Source: Paraburkholderia sp. Tr-20389 | GTDB taxonomy: Bacteria; Pseudomonadota; Gammaproteobacteria; Burkholderiales; Burkholderiaceae | Length of the DNA stretch: 64,000 nt | Reading direction: 5' to 3' | NCBI RefSeq assembly: GCF_017104565.1 | Contig: NZ_JAAGPD010000028.1 | Span: 1-64,000, forward strand | Part shown: in pieces, positions 26,485 to 35,839 of the stretch | Layout of the letters: the number at the start of each line of letters is the position of its first letter | How positions within the stretch are numbered: position 1 is the first letter of the stretch | Position numbers and translations under genes: made by a program | Notes under the pieces: generated by a model | The model's input: only the letters and a program-made list of their open reading frames with translations | Database searches by the model: none | Told to the model about the DNA's origin: nothing

Positions 26485-27618
26485 ATGATTAACAAGAACT
26501 CTAGATTGTTTTCACCCACGAAGGTAGGACGACTGCAACTGTCACATCGTGTCGTTCACGCACCGATGACGCGCCTGCGCTCCGATTCCGACGACGGACC
26601 GAGCGCAATGATGGTCGAGTACTACCGGCAGCGCGCGTCGCAAGGCGGCCTGCTCATCACGGAGAGCGCGCACCCTTCGTACGACAGCCGTGGCTACCTC
26701 GGTGCACCCGGCATCTACACAGATGAGCATGTCGACGCGTGGAAAACGATCACCGACGCCGTCCACGCAAAAGGCGCGCATATCTTCATGCAGATCGCAC
26801 ATGACGGACGCCAGTCGCATGTCGATTTGAGCTGGGGCAACCCGCCCATTGCACCGTCCGTCGTGCCGTACGAAACGACCGTATTCACACAGAACGGCTG
26901 GGTTCCCAACTCGCCGCATCGGGCGCTGGAAATCGACGAGATTCCGGCCGTCGTCGAGTCGTTCCGGCGCGCAGCGGAACGTGCGAAGGCCGCGGGTTTC
27001 GATGGGGTCGAACTGCACAACGCGAACGGCTATCTCGCCGACACCTTTTTGCAGGACGGCACGAACAAACGCATCGACGCGTACGGCGGCACGATCGAAA
27101 AGCGCGCGCGTTTTTCGCTGGAGCTAGTGGATGCGTTCGCGTCCGTGTGGGGCGCGGATCGTGTCGGGGTGCGCGTGTCCCCGAGCGGCCGCTGGGGCGC
27201 GATATCCGACAGCGACCCCGAAGCGACGTTCGGCCATTTCGCAGCACGTCTGAACGGATATGGCCTTGCGTATCTGCATGTGATCGAACCGCGTGTGATG
27301 GGCACGGAAACGCTCGACGAGGGCCAGCCGCCCGTCGCGTCGTCGTTCCTGCGCAAGGTGTTCGACGGCCCGATCATCGCCGCCGGCGGTTTCGATCGCG
27401 ACGGTGCGGAGCAGATCCTCCAACGCGGCGATGCCGATCTCGTTGCGTTCGGCCGCTGGTTTTCGTCGAACCCGGATTTGCCCGAGCGCTTGCGTCGCAA
27501 TCTGCCCTTGACACCGTATCAGCGCGACGCGTTCTGGGGCGGCGACGAACGCGCGTACACCGACTTTCCCGCCCACGATGCTGCGCGCACCGATGCGCCG
27601 ACAGATGAAACCGTTTGA
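26485..27618 (+). CDS. Old-yellow-enzyme-family alkene reductase (NemA-like)
   Basis: 377 residues, an FMN-binding TIM barrel. Family marks: RVVHAPMTRLRSD near the N-terminus, LITESAHPSY, IFMQIAHDGRQSH, the His-Asn substrate pair in GVELHNANGYLADTFLQDGTN-type sequence, and the FMN-phosphate region AAGGFDRDGAEQ and FGRWFSSNPDLPERL. Such enzymes use NADPH to reduce activated C=C bonds or nitro compounds. It lies 56 bp after the SDR gene and 16 bp before DUF427. Confidence 0.92.
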   Translation: MINKNSRLFSPTKVGRLQLSHRVVHAPMTRLRSDSDDGPSAMMVEYYRQRASQGGLLITESAHPSYDSRGYLGAPGIYTDEHVDAWKTITDAVHAKGAHIFMQIAHDGRQSHVDLSWGNPPIAPSVVPYETTVFTQNGWVPNSPHRALEIDEIPAVVESFRRAAERAKAAGFDGVELHNANGYLADTFLQDGTNKRIDAYGGTIEKRARFSLELVDAFASVWGADRVGVRVSPSGRWGAISDSDPEATFGHFAARLNGYGLAYLHVIEPRVMGTETLDEGQPPVASSFLRKVFDGPIIAAGGFDRDGAEQILQRGDADLVAFGRWFSSNPDLPERLRRNLPLTPYQRDAFWGGDERAYTDFPAHDAARTDAPTDETV

Positions 27619-27634
27619 TTCGAGGAGTCACAGC

Positions 27635-28033
27635 ATGTCCAACAGCAACAGCGTGAACACGGCCAAACCCGTGAAGGTTCCGGGCAGCGATCACCCCATC
27701 ACGATCGAACGCAATACGTCGCGCGTGGTGGTGACGGTCGCGGGCCAGATTGTCGCCGACACGCGCGATGCGCTGACCTTGAGTGAAGCGCACTATCCGC
27801 CCGTGCTCTACATCCCGAGAAAAGATGTCCGCATGGCACTGCTCGAACGCACCGACCATTCGACATATTGCCCGTACAAGGGCGATGCCGCGTACTTCTC
27901 GATCCCGTCAGGCGGCGAGCGCGCGCTCAATGCGATCTGGACATATGAGTCGCCCTATCCGGCCGTCGAGCCCATCCGCGATCATCTCGCGTTCTACACC
28001 CACCGCGTCGATTCGATCGAAGAGCATGCGTAA
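27635..28033 (+). CDS. DUF427 domain-containing protein
   Basis: 132 residues. The DUF427 pattern is seen: VVVTVAGQIVADTRDAL, PPVLYIPRKDVRMALLERTDHSTYCPYKGDA in two conserved blocks, and AIWTYESPYPAVEPIRDHLAFY. Family function is unknown; it often sits beside oxidoreductases. ATG 27635 has GAGGAG eight bases upstream. Ends 9 bp before the interrupted SDR gene, so the row 25682-28519 is probably one operon. Confidence 0.88.
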   Translation: MSNSNSVNTAKPVKVPGSDHPITIERNTSRVVVTVAGQIVADTRDALTLSEAHYPPVLYIPRKDVRMALLERTDHSTYCPYKGDAAYFSIPSGGERALNAIWTYESPYPAVEPIRDHLAFYTHRVDSIEEHA

Positions 28034-28042
28034 GGAGCCTGC

Positions 28043-28627
28043 ATGAACGAACAGACTGTGGTGCTCGTCACCGGCGCATTGAGCGGCATCGGCCGCGCGA
28101 CGGCTCTTGCCTTCGCGCGCTCGAAAGCCCGCGTCATGATTTCAGGCCGGCGTGCAGACGAAGGGCGAGCGCTCGCCGATACGCTTCGCTCGCTCGGCGC
28201 AGAGGCGGCGTTCATCGAGGCCGACGTACGTGTCGAAGACGACGTGCAGGCGCTCGTTGAGCGCACGGTCGCGCGCTTCGGCAGGATCGATATCGCCGTG
28301 AATGCGGCCGGCACGGAAGGTGAATCCGCGCCCGTCATCGAACAAACTGCCGCGCGCTACACAGCCGTGTTCGACGCGAACGTGCTCGGCACCTTGCTCG
28401 CGATGAAGCACGAGTTGCGCGCGATGTCGGCGCAACGCAGTGGCAGCATCGTCAACCTATCGTCGACGATGGGCGCGCGCGGCGCGGCGGGCGCGTCACT
28501 GTATGTCGCCAGCAAGCATGACGTCCCATTGTATAATTACGCTTTCTTTAGCAAGACAGCAGGAGGTGCGCATGGCTACCTCGCGCACAAAACGGGCAAG
28601 CCGGAAGGACGAACCCATCGTCTATAG
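28043..28627 (+). pseudogene. SDR gene interrupted by integration; 5' part only
   Basis: Residues 1-159 are a normal SDR start: VTGALSGIGRATALAFARSK, NAAGTEG, NLSSTMG and the active-site YVASKH (Tyr154, Lys158). Homology stops at the histidine codon (28517-28519); from there the frame reads AT-rich foreign sequence, ends at 28627 and overlaps the recombinase gene. The missing 90 or so residues, including the C-terminal cofactor and substrate region, were not found anywhere later in the window. The product should be inactive. Confidence 0.8.
28532..28537 (+). promoter_or_regulatory. Consensus -10 box for the recombinase gene at the junction
   Basis: TATAAT, a perfect -10 hexamer, lies 35 bp before the recombinase ATG and about 12 bp inside the element. 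The -35 position falls in the disrupted SDR gene and is not consensus (CCAGCA). Confidence 0.5.
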
Positions 28628-30314
28628 CGGCCCCGTCTTTTCGTATATCCGGTTCAGTTCAGCACGTCAGGCAGCAGGCACCAGCAAGCAGCGGCAAGAT
28701 GACTATGCCGCCAAGTGGGCCTCGCGTCATAACCTTCCTCTCGATACCACCCTCAAGATGTTCGACAAAGGTCGGAGCGCCTTCAAAGGCGATCACCTCT
28801 CGAACGGCGCGCTCGGACGCTTCATGGACAAGATCAGGGACAGCAGCGTGCGGCCCGGCTCGACACTTATCGTCGAGGCGTGGGACCGCTTCTCGCGGCA
28901 GACCCCGATGCAGGCCTTCGCGCAACTGAGCGAGATCATTAACGCTGGCGTGCGGGTGGTCACCTCGACGAATGGCAAGGAATGGACGCCCGAGATCATC
29001 GCGCAGAACGACTTTGCGCTGCTGGAGGTGGTCATCGACATGTCCCGAGCGCACAACGAAAGCAAACGCAAGAGCAGCCTAATACAGGATGCCTATGTCA
29101 CGAAGTGCATGCAGTGGCAAAGCGGTGTGCGCCATGACACGATGAAGGGGCTGATCGGTGGGCCGAACACCGATCCCGAGTGGGTGACATTCAATTACGA
29201 CGAGAAGCGCTTCGACCTGATACCGGACAAGGCCGGTCCCATCCGCCGCATGATCGAGCTCTACTGCGAAGGTTATGGAGCGATGGCGCTTACACGCGTC
29301 ATGCGCGATGAAGGATACGAGTTCGGTGGGCGCTTCCCGACGAACCGCGTGAGCCGCCTGGTTTCCAGTCGCGCGCTCATGGGCGACAAGGTGGTCACTG
29401 CCAGAGGCCAGCCTTTCGTGCTGGAAGGCTACTACGGTGACGCAGCGCTGATCTCGGCAGAGAAGTTCGAGGAGTTGCAGCACGTCGTTTCGAAGCGCAG
29501 CTCGCGCAAGGTAAAAAGCGTATTGCCCGGTATCGTGACGGGGCTGCGCTTGCTGTGGTGCGGACATTGCCAGCAACTGATGGTCAGCCATAGCCAGTTG
29601 AAAGAAGAGAACCGGCTCGCGGACGGCACTTATCGGCTCGGCGCGCGACGCCTGCGTTGCGGTAGCTACTATCGGCTCGCGGTGAGGTGCAAGGGTGGCG
29701 AGTCCTGTTCGGCGGTGCCTGTCGAGCACGCCATCATGATGTACTGCTCGGACCAGATGAACCTTGACCGGCTACTGGCCACCAAAGGCAAACCCGACGC
29801 GCGCATCGCTGCGCTCACAAAACAGCAGGCCGAGCTTGCAAAACTCGAGTCACGGCTGGCAGAGGTGCAGCAGGCGATAGAAAGCGGCAGCGGGAGCGTC
29901 ATCACACTCGTCAAGGCTGCGGAAACGCTGGAGGAACAGCAGCGCCAGCAGCGGGAGCGCGTAACGACACTCGAACGCGAGATCGCGGTCGACCAGCGCG
30001 GCAAACGGTCGACCGCAGAGGCATGGGCGGCGCTGATGGAGGACGTGCGGATGCTCGATTATGATGCGCGTATGAAGGCGCGCCAGCTTATGGTGGATAC
30101 CTTCGAGCGCATTGAGGTCTACATGAAGGGGGCTGAGGCCGACCAGCCGAACATACTGCGCCTGCATCTCACTTCCAAGAGCGGTGTCGTCCAAGAGATT
30201 GAGATTGACCACGTTAGCGGTCAGCGGATCGATGAACAACGCTTCAACCTGAAGGACATCGATGCCAAGGCAAAGCCGGCGCGCGCGCCGCGTACGCGAA
30301 CTGCACGGAAGTGA
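28572..30314 (+). CDS. Large serine recombinase (site-specific integrase)
   Basis: 580 residues. Order of parts: resolvase-type catalytic domain with YIRFSS (catalytic Ser about 29) and VEAWDRFSRQTPMQAFAQLS; recombinase domain (about 200-330) with RRMIELYCEGYGAMALTRVM; a zinc ribbon with CGHCQQLM and a second cysteine pair (RCKGGESC); a coiled coil of about 70 residues (KQQAELAKLESRLAEVQQAI); and a basic tail. Such enzymes integrate phages and mobile islands by a serine-linked double-strand exchange. The ATG has AGGAGG five bases upstream. It starts right at the broken SDR gene, as expected of an integrase beside its attachment site. Confidence 0.93.
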   Translation: MATSRTKRASRKDEPIVYSGPVFSYIRFSSARQAAGTSKQRQDDYAAKWASRHNLPLDTTLKMFDKGRSAFKGDHLSNGALGRFMDKIRDSSVRPGSTLIVEAWDRFSRQTPMQAFAQLSEIINAGVRVVTSTNGKEWTPEIIAQNDFALLEVVIDMSRAHNESKRKSSLIQDAYVTKCMQWQSGVRHDTMKGLIGGPNTDPEWVTFNYDEKRFDLIPDKAGPIRRMIELYCEGYGAMALTRVMRDEGYEFGGRFPTNRVSRLVSSRALMGDKVVTARGQPFVLEGYYGDAALISAEKFEELQHVVSKRSSRKVKSVLPGIVTGLRLLWCGHCQQLMVSHSQLKEENRLADGTYRLGARRLRCGSYYRLAVRCKGGESCSAVPVEHAIMMYCSDQMNLDRLLATKGKPDARIAALTKQQAELAKLESRLAEVQQAIESGSGSVITLVKAAETLEEQQRQQRERVTTLEREIAVDQRGKRSTAEAWAALMEDVRMLDYDARMKARQLMVDTFERIEVYMKGAEADQPNILRLHLTSKSGVVQEIEIDHVSGQRIDEQRFNLKDIDAKAKPARAPRTRTARK

Positions 30315-31584
30315 GCGAGCGAGATCACGCCTGGCCGAATCCTCGTACACGGCTATCGGTGAAGTCGACCCGATTCGGCTATACCTGTCATCATGATGGA
30401 TGGCTGCTATGGGAGCGTTCCGAACGGCGAAATGCTTAAAATATCCAAGGCATTTCAATCCGTTAGACGGATATGACCGTGATAAGGCGCGGGTTATCGC
30501 GGCCAGATCGAAGTTCACCCGAGACGGCATCTGCGCGGTCCGGTCTGCAGTACATTGGCTGTACATGTCAGATCCGGTGGTCGACCTACGTAGCTCCGCA
30601 AACCCTCATGCTGTTGTCTTATCGGGTGACGGTTGGCGCCCGCAGATATACAAAAAGTTGTCGACTTTACTTATGTCGAGTCGTTGCACGAAGCACTGAC
30701 AATCGCCATGGAAGACTATGCGATTGATCCTAGGATCGATCGCTAAGGGTTCGTCCGCGAACCGCTGGCCGAGTTTGGTTCAGTCTAAGAGGTCGAACAG
30801 TGTGACCTACATCTCGCTCCTGTCGCTGAACCCGCGATGCGTTTCGAGTTGAGAGAGCATGATGCCGAAAGTGCACATAAAAGAAACGTGCCACTTGTTG
30901 GCGGCGCTTCGTTCCGGGAAGACTTGCTACGATTCTGAGTCCGCAGTACGTGGTTTCCGCACTCGCACTGTCGCGCGATAGGTCTCACGAGCCTTCTGTT
31001 CCGTCAATGCGCCGCTCTCGGCCGCTGCCTCCGTACGTTGGAGGATCACGGCAACGCCGCGCTTCTGCAGCGCTATCACTCGGCCGTTTCACGCGCGAAC
31101 TGCTCGTCGTGTCCTGCGAACGTCATTACGTCGACGAAAAAGACCCAGGTGACGTGTCCCCTCGAAGTCGATGCCGCCAGCCTCGATGGTGGCGTCCACG
31201 GCTACCGGCCCGGAAACGCGCAATACGCCCGGACCGCCAGTCCCCGCGGAAAAGGCGCAGCAAGCAGCGCATTGTCTAACTTTAAATAATCCTTTTTTCA
31301 TGCCTTTGGCAGAAGATAAATTATATATCGCTATCCTAACTAACATCGATAGTTGGTATCATGTCAAATGTTGGCCCACAAACGTCGTCGCGTTCAGGCG
31401 TAGACGTAACGTCCGTGATCCCTCTTCTTCCTCCTAACATTCGGAACCAAGAGTTGACGATGACCTGGAGGGTTACTTCTTCATCTTCGAGGACGATCAC
31501 GACGTGGCTATGTCCGCTCGGCAGACTACGTCGCTCGTTATAGTCGATTTCCTGGAGCGATGCGCAGCCGGCCCATCTCTTCAC
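30315..31584. other. Gene-poor stretch with possible decayed gene relics
   Basis: About 1.27 kb without a convincing gene. One frame (30630-30746) ends in a segment like the C-terminal tail of Lon-type (S16) proteases (VVDFTYVESLHEALTIAMED), reachable only by a frameshift from the frame before it. Around 31010-31090 a frame reads CLRTLEDHGNAALLQRYHS, faintly like a LysR helix-turn-helix region. The part from 31290 to 31370 is AT-rich. Both resemblances are weak and given only as leads. Confidence 0.3.
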
Positions 31585-32022
31585 CTAACGCTTATGTATA
31601 ACCGAGTCGAGCACGAAACAGGTCGTCATGTTCTGCACGCCGTCCATTGCGCTGATTGTCGCCCAGATTTCGCTGATACGCTCATGAGATGCGGCCTCGA
31701 TCTGTACGAGCAGATCCACCTCGCCACTCAACACCGCGCAATCGCGCACCTCGGCGATTCGCTCCAGCGCGGCGAGCACGTCCGCGCCCCGCATCCGATC
31801 TTTCCGGTAGACGAGCATCACGGCGCGCACTGGCGTCACGTCGTCGGGTAACGCTAGTCGCACCGTATATCCCGCAATGATATTCAACGCTTCGAGCCGG
31901 TCGATGCGGTGACGGACCGCCTGTCTCGACAGGCCGATCCGATCGGCCAGCACTGCAAGCGGTATCCGAGCGTCGGCGCACAACGCATCAATGATCTTCT
32001 GGTCGATACCGTCGATCTTCAT
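31585..32022 (-). CDS. Lrp/AsnC-family regulator (last gene of the amino-acid operon)
   Basis: 145 residues: N-terminal HTH (IDQKIIDALCADARIPLAVLADRIGLSRQAVRHRIDRLE split over the usual Lrp helices) and a C-terminal RAM-type sensor with LSGEVDLLVQIEAA. Its ATG (32022-32020) overlaps the stop TAA of the preceding methyltransferase-like gene by one base, indicating translational coupling. Lrp/AsnC proteins respond to an amino acid, which fits the enzymes and transporter of the operon. Confidence 0.88.
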   Translation of the reverse strand: MKIDGIDQKIIDALCADARIPLAVLADRIGLSRQAVRHRIDRLEALNIIAGYTVRLALPDDVTPVRAVMLVYRKDRMRGADVLAALERIAEVRDCAVLSGEVDLLVQIEAASHERISEIWATISAMDGVQNMTTCFVLDSVIHKR

Positions 32023-32948
32023 TACGCAGACCAGGGTTGACCGACGTTGCGTGCATCGACCGCGCCGCGCAACGCCGCGATGTGATCGGGACCGATCCCG
32101 CAACACCCGCCGACGATCTGCGCGCCTAACGCGATCCATTGCTCTGCCCACTTCATATAGCCGGGTGGGTCGAGATCGCGACGCAACTCGTGCAGTTCCG
32201 CGTTTGCCTCCGCGTCATCGCGTTGCGGCGGAAACGCGTTTGCATAAACGCCGATTGGCAGCGTGACGCCAGCGCACTCGAGAATGCCCCGGACAGTTTT
32301 CACCGCCGCGCTCATCACCTCGGGCTGGCTGCAGTTGAACAGCAAGGCGGACGCCCGCGCGGACAACGCAGCATCGATCGCCTGATCGAGCGTCTGTCCC
32401 GACCGCAGTACAGGCCGCGCACTGTCGTCGATCTCATCGCGCAACGTGAATGACACCCACAACGGTTTCGGGTTCGTGCCGAGTGCGCGCCGAACCGCGC
32501 CGATCTCGTCTGTCAAGCTCTGTGTCTCGGCCAGCCACAGGTCGACATACGGTTCGAGTCCGTTGACGAGTGCCGCAAGAATCACATCGGCGCGCGACGC
32601 GTCGAACAGGTCCGGCCGGTACGACCCACCGGTCGGTGGCAGCGAACCTGCAACCCGTACCGTCCTGGGCGCCCGGCCAACCGACTGCTTCGCGAGTTTA
32701 CCGGCGAGCGCCGCGAGCCTGATGCCATCGCGGTGAAACCGGTCTTCGCCGATATGGAACGGTACGATCGCATAGCTGTTCGCGGTGATGACGTCAGCCC
32801 CCGCCGCGATGAACGCATCGTGCGCAAGGCCAACGTAGTGCGGCGCTTCCATCAGCGCGAGTGCGGACCATTCGGGCTGCCTGAAAGGCGCGCCGATCCG
32901 CACCAGTTCGCGCCCCATACCGCCATCGAGTACCGTGACGTCGCTCAC
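32022..32948 (-). CDS. Homocysteine S-methyltransferase-family protein
   Basis: 308 residues, a TIM barrel of the homocysteine S-methyltransferase (MmuM/BHMT) family: start [18 protein letters not shown], then [33 protein letters not shown], and the zinc ligands in [10 protein letters not shown] and [15 protein letters not shown] at 32948 is chosen because AAGGAGG lies eight bases upstream; this GTG overlaps the stop of the DapA-like gene in a GTGA. In this operon the methyl acceptor could be homocysteine or another thiol or amino product; its role is not obvious. Confidence 0.85.
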   Translation of the reverse strand: MSDVTVLDGGMGRELVRIGAPFRQPEWSALALMEAPHYVGLAHDAFIAAGADVITANSYAIVPFHIGEDRFHRDGIRLAALAGKLAKQSVGRAPRTVRVAGSLPPTGGSYRPDLFDASRADVILAALVNGLEPYVDLWLAETQSLTDEIGAVRRALGTNPKPLWVSFTLRDEIDDSARPVLRSGQTLDQAIDAALSARASALLFNCSQPEVMSAAVKTVRGILECAGVTLPIGVYANAFPPQRDDAEANAELHELRRDLDPPGYMKWAEQWIALGAQIVGGCCGIGPDHIAALRGAVDARNVGQPWSA

Positions 32949-33892
32949 TGTCCGGGCCTCCTTTCCTTCAACCGCCCTTCTCTCACCAGAATCGCCTCGC
33001 ATGCGGTTTCCGCCCGATCCAATGCATCCGCCAGCGTCGAATGAAAGCGTTCGTCGTGCTGCGTCAAGGGCAGCCGGATGCCGCCACGGATCTTGCCCAT
33101 TCGCGCGAGCAGCCATTTCACCGGGATCGGATTCGCTTCCACAAACAACGCGTGATGCAGCCCGATCAACTCAAGCTGTATCACGCGCACCGTGGCCGCG
33201 TCTCCGGCAAGCGCCGCATCGCACAGCGCGGCCATCGCGCGCGGCATCACGTTGGCCGTCACCGAAATGTTGCCGCTGCCGCCCATCAACATCAGTAACG
33301 GCGCGGTCACGTCATCGCCGCTGTAGACCGCGAAGCCGGGCGGTGCCGCGTGCAGCAGGCGCATCCCGCGCTCCAGGTCGCCCGTCGCGTCCTTGATGCC
33401 GGCAACACCCGGCACGCGCGCAAGCCGCAGCACGGTTTCGTTGCCGAGATCGGCCCCGGTCCGACCCGGCACGTTGTACAGGATCACGGGAAGATCGACA
33501 GCCTCGGCAATGCTCGCGAAATGCCTGTACAGGCCTTCCTGCGTTGGTTTGTTGTAGTACGGCACCACTTGCAGCGACGCGCTCGCGCCAAGCGCTTTTG
33601 CACGCACGGTCAACTCGATCGCCTCGGCTGTCGAGTTGGCGCCGCTGCCCGCGATCACCGGGATGCGGCCGGCCGTGCGCTCGACACACGCTTCGATCAC
33701 GCGCAGATGCTCATCGACAGAGACGGTCGGCGATTCGCCGGTGGTACCAACCGCAACGAGTGCGACCGTGCCGCTTGCGACGTGCCAGTCGACAAGCGCA
33801 CGCAGTGCCGGAAGATCGAGGCTGCCGTCGTCGTGCATCGGCGTCACGAGCGCGGCAATGCTGCCGCGAATCGGATGGGAAAGATCATTCAT
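32945..33892 (-). CDS. DapA-family protein (4-hydroxy-tetrahydrodipicolinate synthase paralogue)
   Basis: 315 residues with true DapA marks: [28 protein letters not shown], the [14 protein letters not shown] block with its tyrosine, VPGRTGADL and the Schiff-base lysine in GIKDATGD. DapA condenses aspartate semialdehyde with pyruvate. Placed with homoserine dehydrogenase and an aldehyde dehydrogenase, it could drain aspartate semialdehyde made from homoserine. It is probably additional to a housekeeping dapA elsewhere. Stop and the next start overlap by four bases. Confidence 0.85.
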   Translation of the reverse strand: MNDLSHPIRGSIAALVTPMHDDGSLDLPALRALVDWHVASGTVALVAVGTTGESPTVSVDEHLRVIEACVERTAGRIPVIAGSGANSTAEAIELTVRAKALGASASLQVVPYYNKPTQEGLYRHFASIAEAVDLPVILYNVPGRTGADLGNETVLRLARVPGVAGIKDATGDLERGMRLLHAAPPGFAVYSGDDVTAPLLMLMGGSGNISVTANVMPRAMAALCDAALAGDAATVRVIQLELIGLHHALFVEANPIPVKWLLARMGKIRGGIRLPLTQHDERFHSTLADALDRAETACEAILVREGRLKERRPGQ

Positions 33893-33916
33893 GTTTCGTG
33901 TGGATGAGCTGGAGAC

Positions 33917-35086
33917 CTAGATATGTTCGAGGGCCTGTGCGACATCAGCCTTCAGGTCGTCGACGTGCTCGACCCCGACCGAGTAGCGGATGAAGTTGAG
34001 CGGAATGTCCGCCGCGCGCATCTGCTCCGCGGACATCGTGCCGGCCCACATCGCCGCCGTATGGATCGCTAGCGAATCGACCCCGCCCAGGTTCCCCGCG
34101 TTAAGCGGCAACCGCAGCGATTCAACAAAACGCTGGGCATCGTCATAGCCGCCCCGAACGCCGAACGCGACCACCCCGCCGAATCCGCGCATCTGCCGGC
34201 ACGCGAGCGCATGCTGGGGATGGCTGCGCAGACCCGGGTAAAACACCCGCTCGATTTTTGCGTGCCCTTCGAGGAATTCCGCGAGCGCCTGTGCGTTCGC
34301 GTTGATCCGTTCGATGCGCAGCGGCAACGTACGCAGTCCGCGCAGCAGCAGCCACGCATCCATCGGTGAAAGAACCGAACCGAGCGTAATGTGCGTATGC
34401 CAGATTTGCTCGGCAAGCACTCGGCTCGTGCAGATCACGCCGCCCGTGAGGTCATGATGGCCGCCAAGATACTTGGTCGCGCTGTGCACGACAATGTCGA
34501 CACCCAGGCGATGCGGCTGCTGGTTGACCGGCGACGCGAACGTGTTGTCCGCAAGTGTCAGGATGCCCCGCGCCCGTGCGATTTCGGTCACCGCGGCGAT
34601 GTCGGTCACGAGCAGCAACGGATTGACCGGCGTCTCGAGCACGATCAGCCGTGTGTTCGGGCGGATCGCACGGTCGAACGCGGCCGCATCGGTCTGATCG
34701 ACGAACGTGACCTCGACGCCGAATTTTCGCAGCATGTCATCGAGCATCTTCGTCGTGCTCATGTAATGACGCGTCTGGCCGATCACGTGATCGCCGGCCT
34801 TCACGACACTGAGGATCGCTGTGGCAATCGCCCCCATCCCGGAGGCCGTGACGAGCGCGGTCTCGGTGCCTTCCAGCCCGGCCATGATCGCCTTCACGCG
34901 CTCATGAACGGGATTGCCGTATCGCGTGTAATTGCGCGGGTGCTGAGGCACGCTCGACATCTCGGCGAATTCCTCACTGCCTGCGGCCTTGAACACGGCT
35001 GAGTAGTGAATAGCCGGCGCAACCGTCTTTTCATCGGTCACGTCGCGGTCAGCGGCAAGCGCCAGCGTTTCAAGCTTGTATCCCAT
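33917..35086 (-). CDS. PLP-dependent cystathionine-gamma-synthase-family enzyme, candidate gamma-lyase
   Basis: 389 residues of the Cys/Met-metabolism PLP family. Seen: NYTRYGNPVHERVKA, ALVTASGMGAIATAIL (phosphate loop), LETPVNPLLLVTDI, LADNTFASP and the PLP lysine in VHSATKYLGGH. The family includes cystathionine gamma-synthase, methionine gamma-lyase and canavanine gamma-lyase and cannot be split by eye. The operon supplies a stand-alone homoserine dehydrogenase, which suits a gamma-cleavage releasing homoserine or a related C4 unit. ATG 35086 has GAGG five bases upstream; an in-frame start at 35119 is less likely. Confidence 0.85.
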   Translation of the reverse strand: MGYKLETLALAADRDVTDEKTVAPAIHYSAVFKAAGSEEFAEMSSVPQHPRNYTRYGNPVHERVKAIMAGLEGTETALVTASGMGAIATAILSVVKAGDHVIGQTRHYMSTTKMLDDMLRKFGVEVTFVDQTDAAAFDRAIRPNTRLIVLETPVNPLLLVTDIAAVTEIARARGILTLADNTFASPVNQQPHRLGVDIVVHSATKYLGGHHDLTGGVICTSRVLAEQIWHTHITLGSVLSPMDAWLLLRGLRTLPLRIERINANAQALAEFLEGHAKIERVFYPGLRSHPQHALACRQMRGFGGVVAFGVRGGYDDAQRFVESLRLPLNAGNLGGVDSLAIHTAAMWAGTMSAEQMRAADIPLNFIRYSVGVEHVDDLKADVAQALEHI

Positions 35087-35131
35087 GTCGTCCTCGGATC
35101 GTTCGATAGGTTTCGTCAATGCGGTGCCGGG

Positions 35132-35827
35132 CTAAGCGCGTGCGTTTCTCAAATGCCGGTTCAGGACGCTTTCAGCCCGTTTCAGCACAGCCGACAGGAC
35201 GGCCGTGATGCCGACGTATACGACGCCCGCAAGAATCAGCGCATCGGTCGTATAGGATTCGATCGAGATGCGCCGCACGACCCCCGTCAGATCGAGCACC
35301 GTGATCGTGCTCGCGAGTGCGGTCGACTTCAGCTGCAGTACGATCTCGTTGCCGAGCGTCGGCGCGACGATGCCGATCGCGCGCGGTACGACAACGAACC
35401 ACGTCAACATGAAACGGCTCATCCCGAATGCAAGCGCGGCCTCCTTTTCGCCGGCGGGCACACCGCCGATGCCCCCGCGGATGTCTTCCGCCATGTAGGC
35501 AGCGAGATTCAGTGTCAGCGCGCACAACGCGCACGAAAACGAGCCACCGACCAGCAGCCATAGCGGCGACGCGCGCACCCACGAAAACTGCGCGAGACCG
35601 TAATACAGCACGAAGATCTGCACGAGCAGTGGTGTGCCGCGAAATACCGACATGAAGAGACGGCTCGGCGTCGACAGCCAGCGACTGTCCGACGTGCGCG
35701 CGACAGCGAGCGGTACCGCGAGCGCGAACGCGAGCGCGCACGACAAAACCAGCAACTGCAGCGTGATCCACAGACCGTGTGCGATGTCCAGGCCAGACTG
35801 GGTCATCAGAGAAAAAAGATCGTTCAT
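35132..35827 (-). CDS. Polar amino-acid ABC transporter permease (HisM/HisQ type)
   Basis: 231 residues with about five membrane helices and the ABC permease coupling-loop pattern ALAFGMSRFMLTWFVVVPRAIG, as in HisQ/HisM-GlnP proteins, plus FRGTPLLVQIFVLYYGL. Paired with the next permease 12 bp upstream; together with the ATPase and binding protein they form one importer for a polar amino acid. Confidence 0.9.
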   Translation of the reverse strand: MNDLFSLMTQSGLDIAHGLWITLQLLVLSCALAFALAVPLAVARTSDSRWLSTPSRLFMSVFRGTPLLVQIFVLYYGLAQFSWVRASPLWLLVGGSFSCALCALTLNLAAYMAEDIRGGIGGVPAGEKEAALAFGMSRFMLTWFVVVPRAIGIVAPTLGNEIVLQLKSTALASTITVLDLTGVVRRISIESYTTDALILAGVVYVGITAVLSAVLKRAESVLNRHLRNARA

Positions 35828-35839
35828 GACAGGGACTGT

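Larger units (their letters stand above)
28520..30314 (+). mobile_element. Left end of an integrated element carrying a large serine recombinase
   Basis: The left junction is placed at about 28520, where SDR homology stops within a codon or two and composition becomes AT-rich. The recombinase gene starts 52 bp inside and reads away from the junction. The right end was not located; the endpoint given is just the end of the recombinase gene. Everything up to at least 44 kb, or beyond the window, could belong to the element. Confidence 0.55.

Noticed and set aside
31336-31584. 82-codon minus-strand frame starting right after the Lrp gene, with VVIVLEDEE resembling a response-regulator start
   Set aside because: GTG start without ribosome site; the resemblance is a few residues only and the rest does not continue as a receiver domain.
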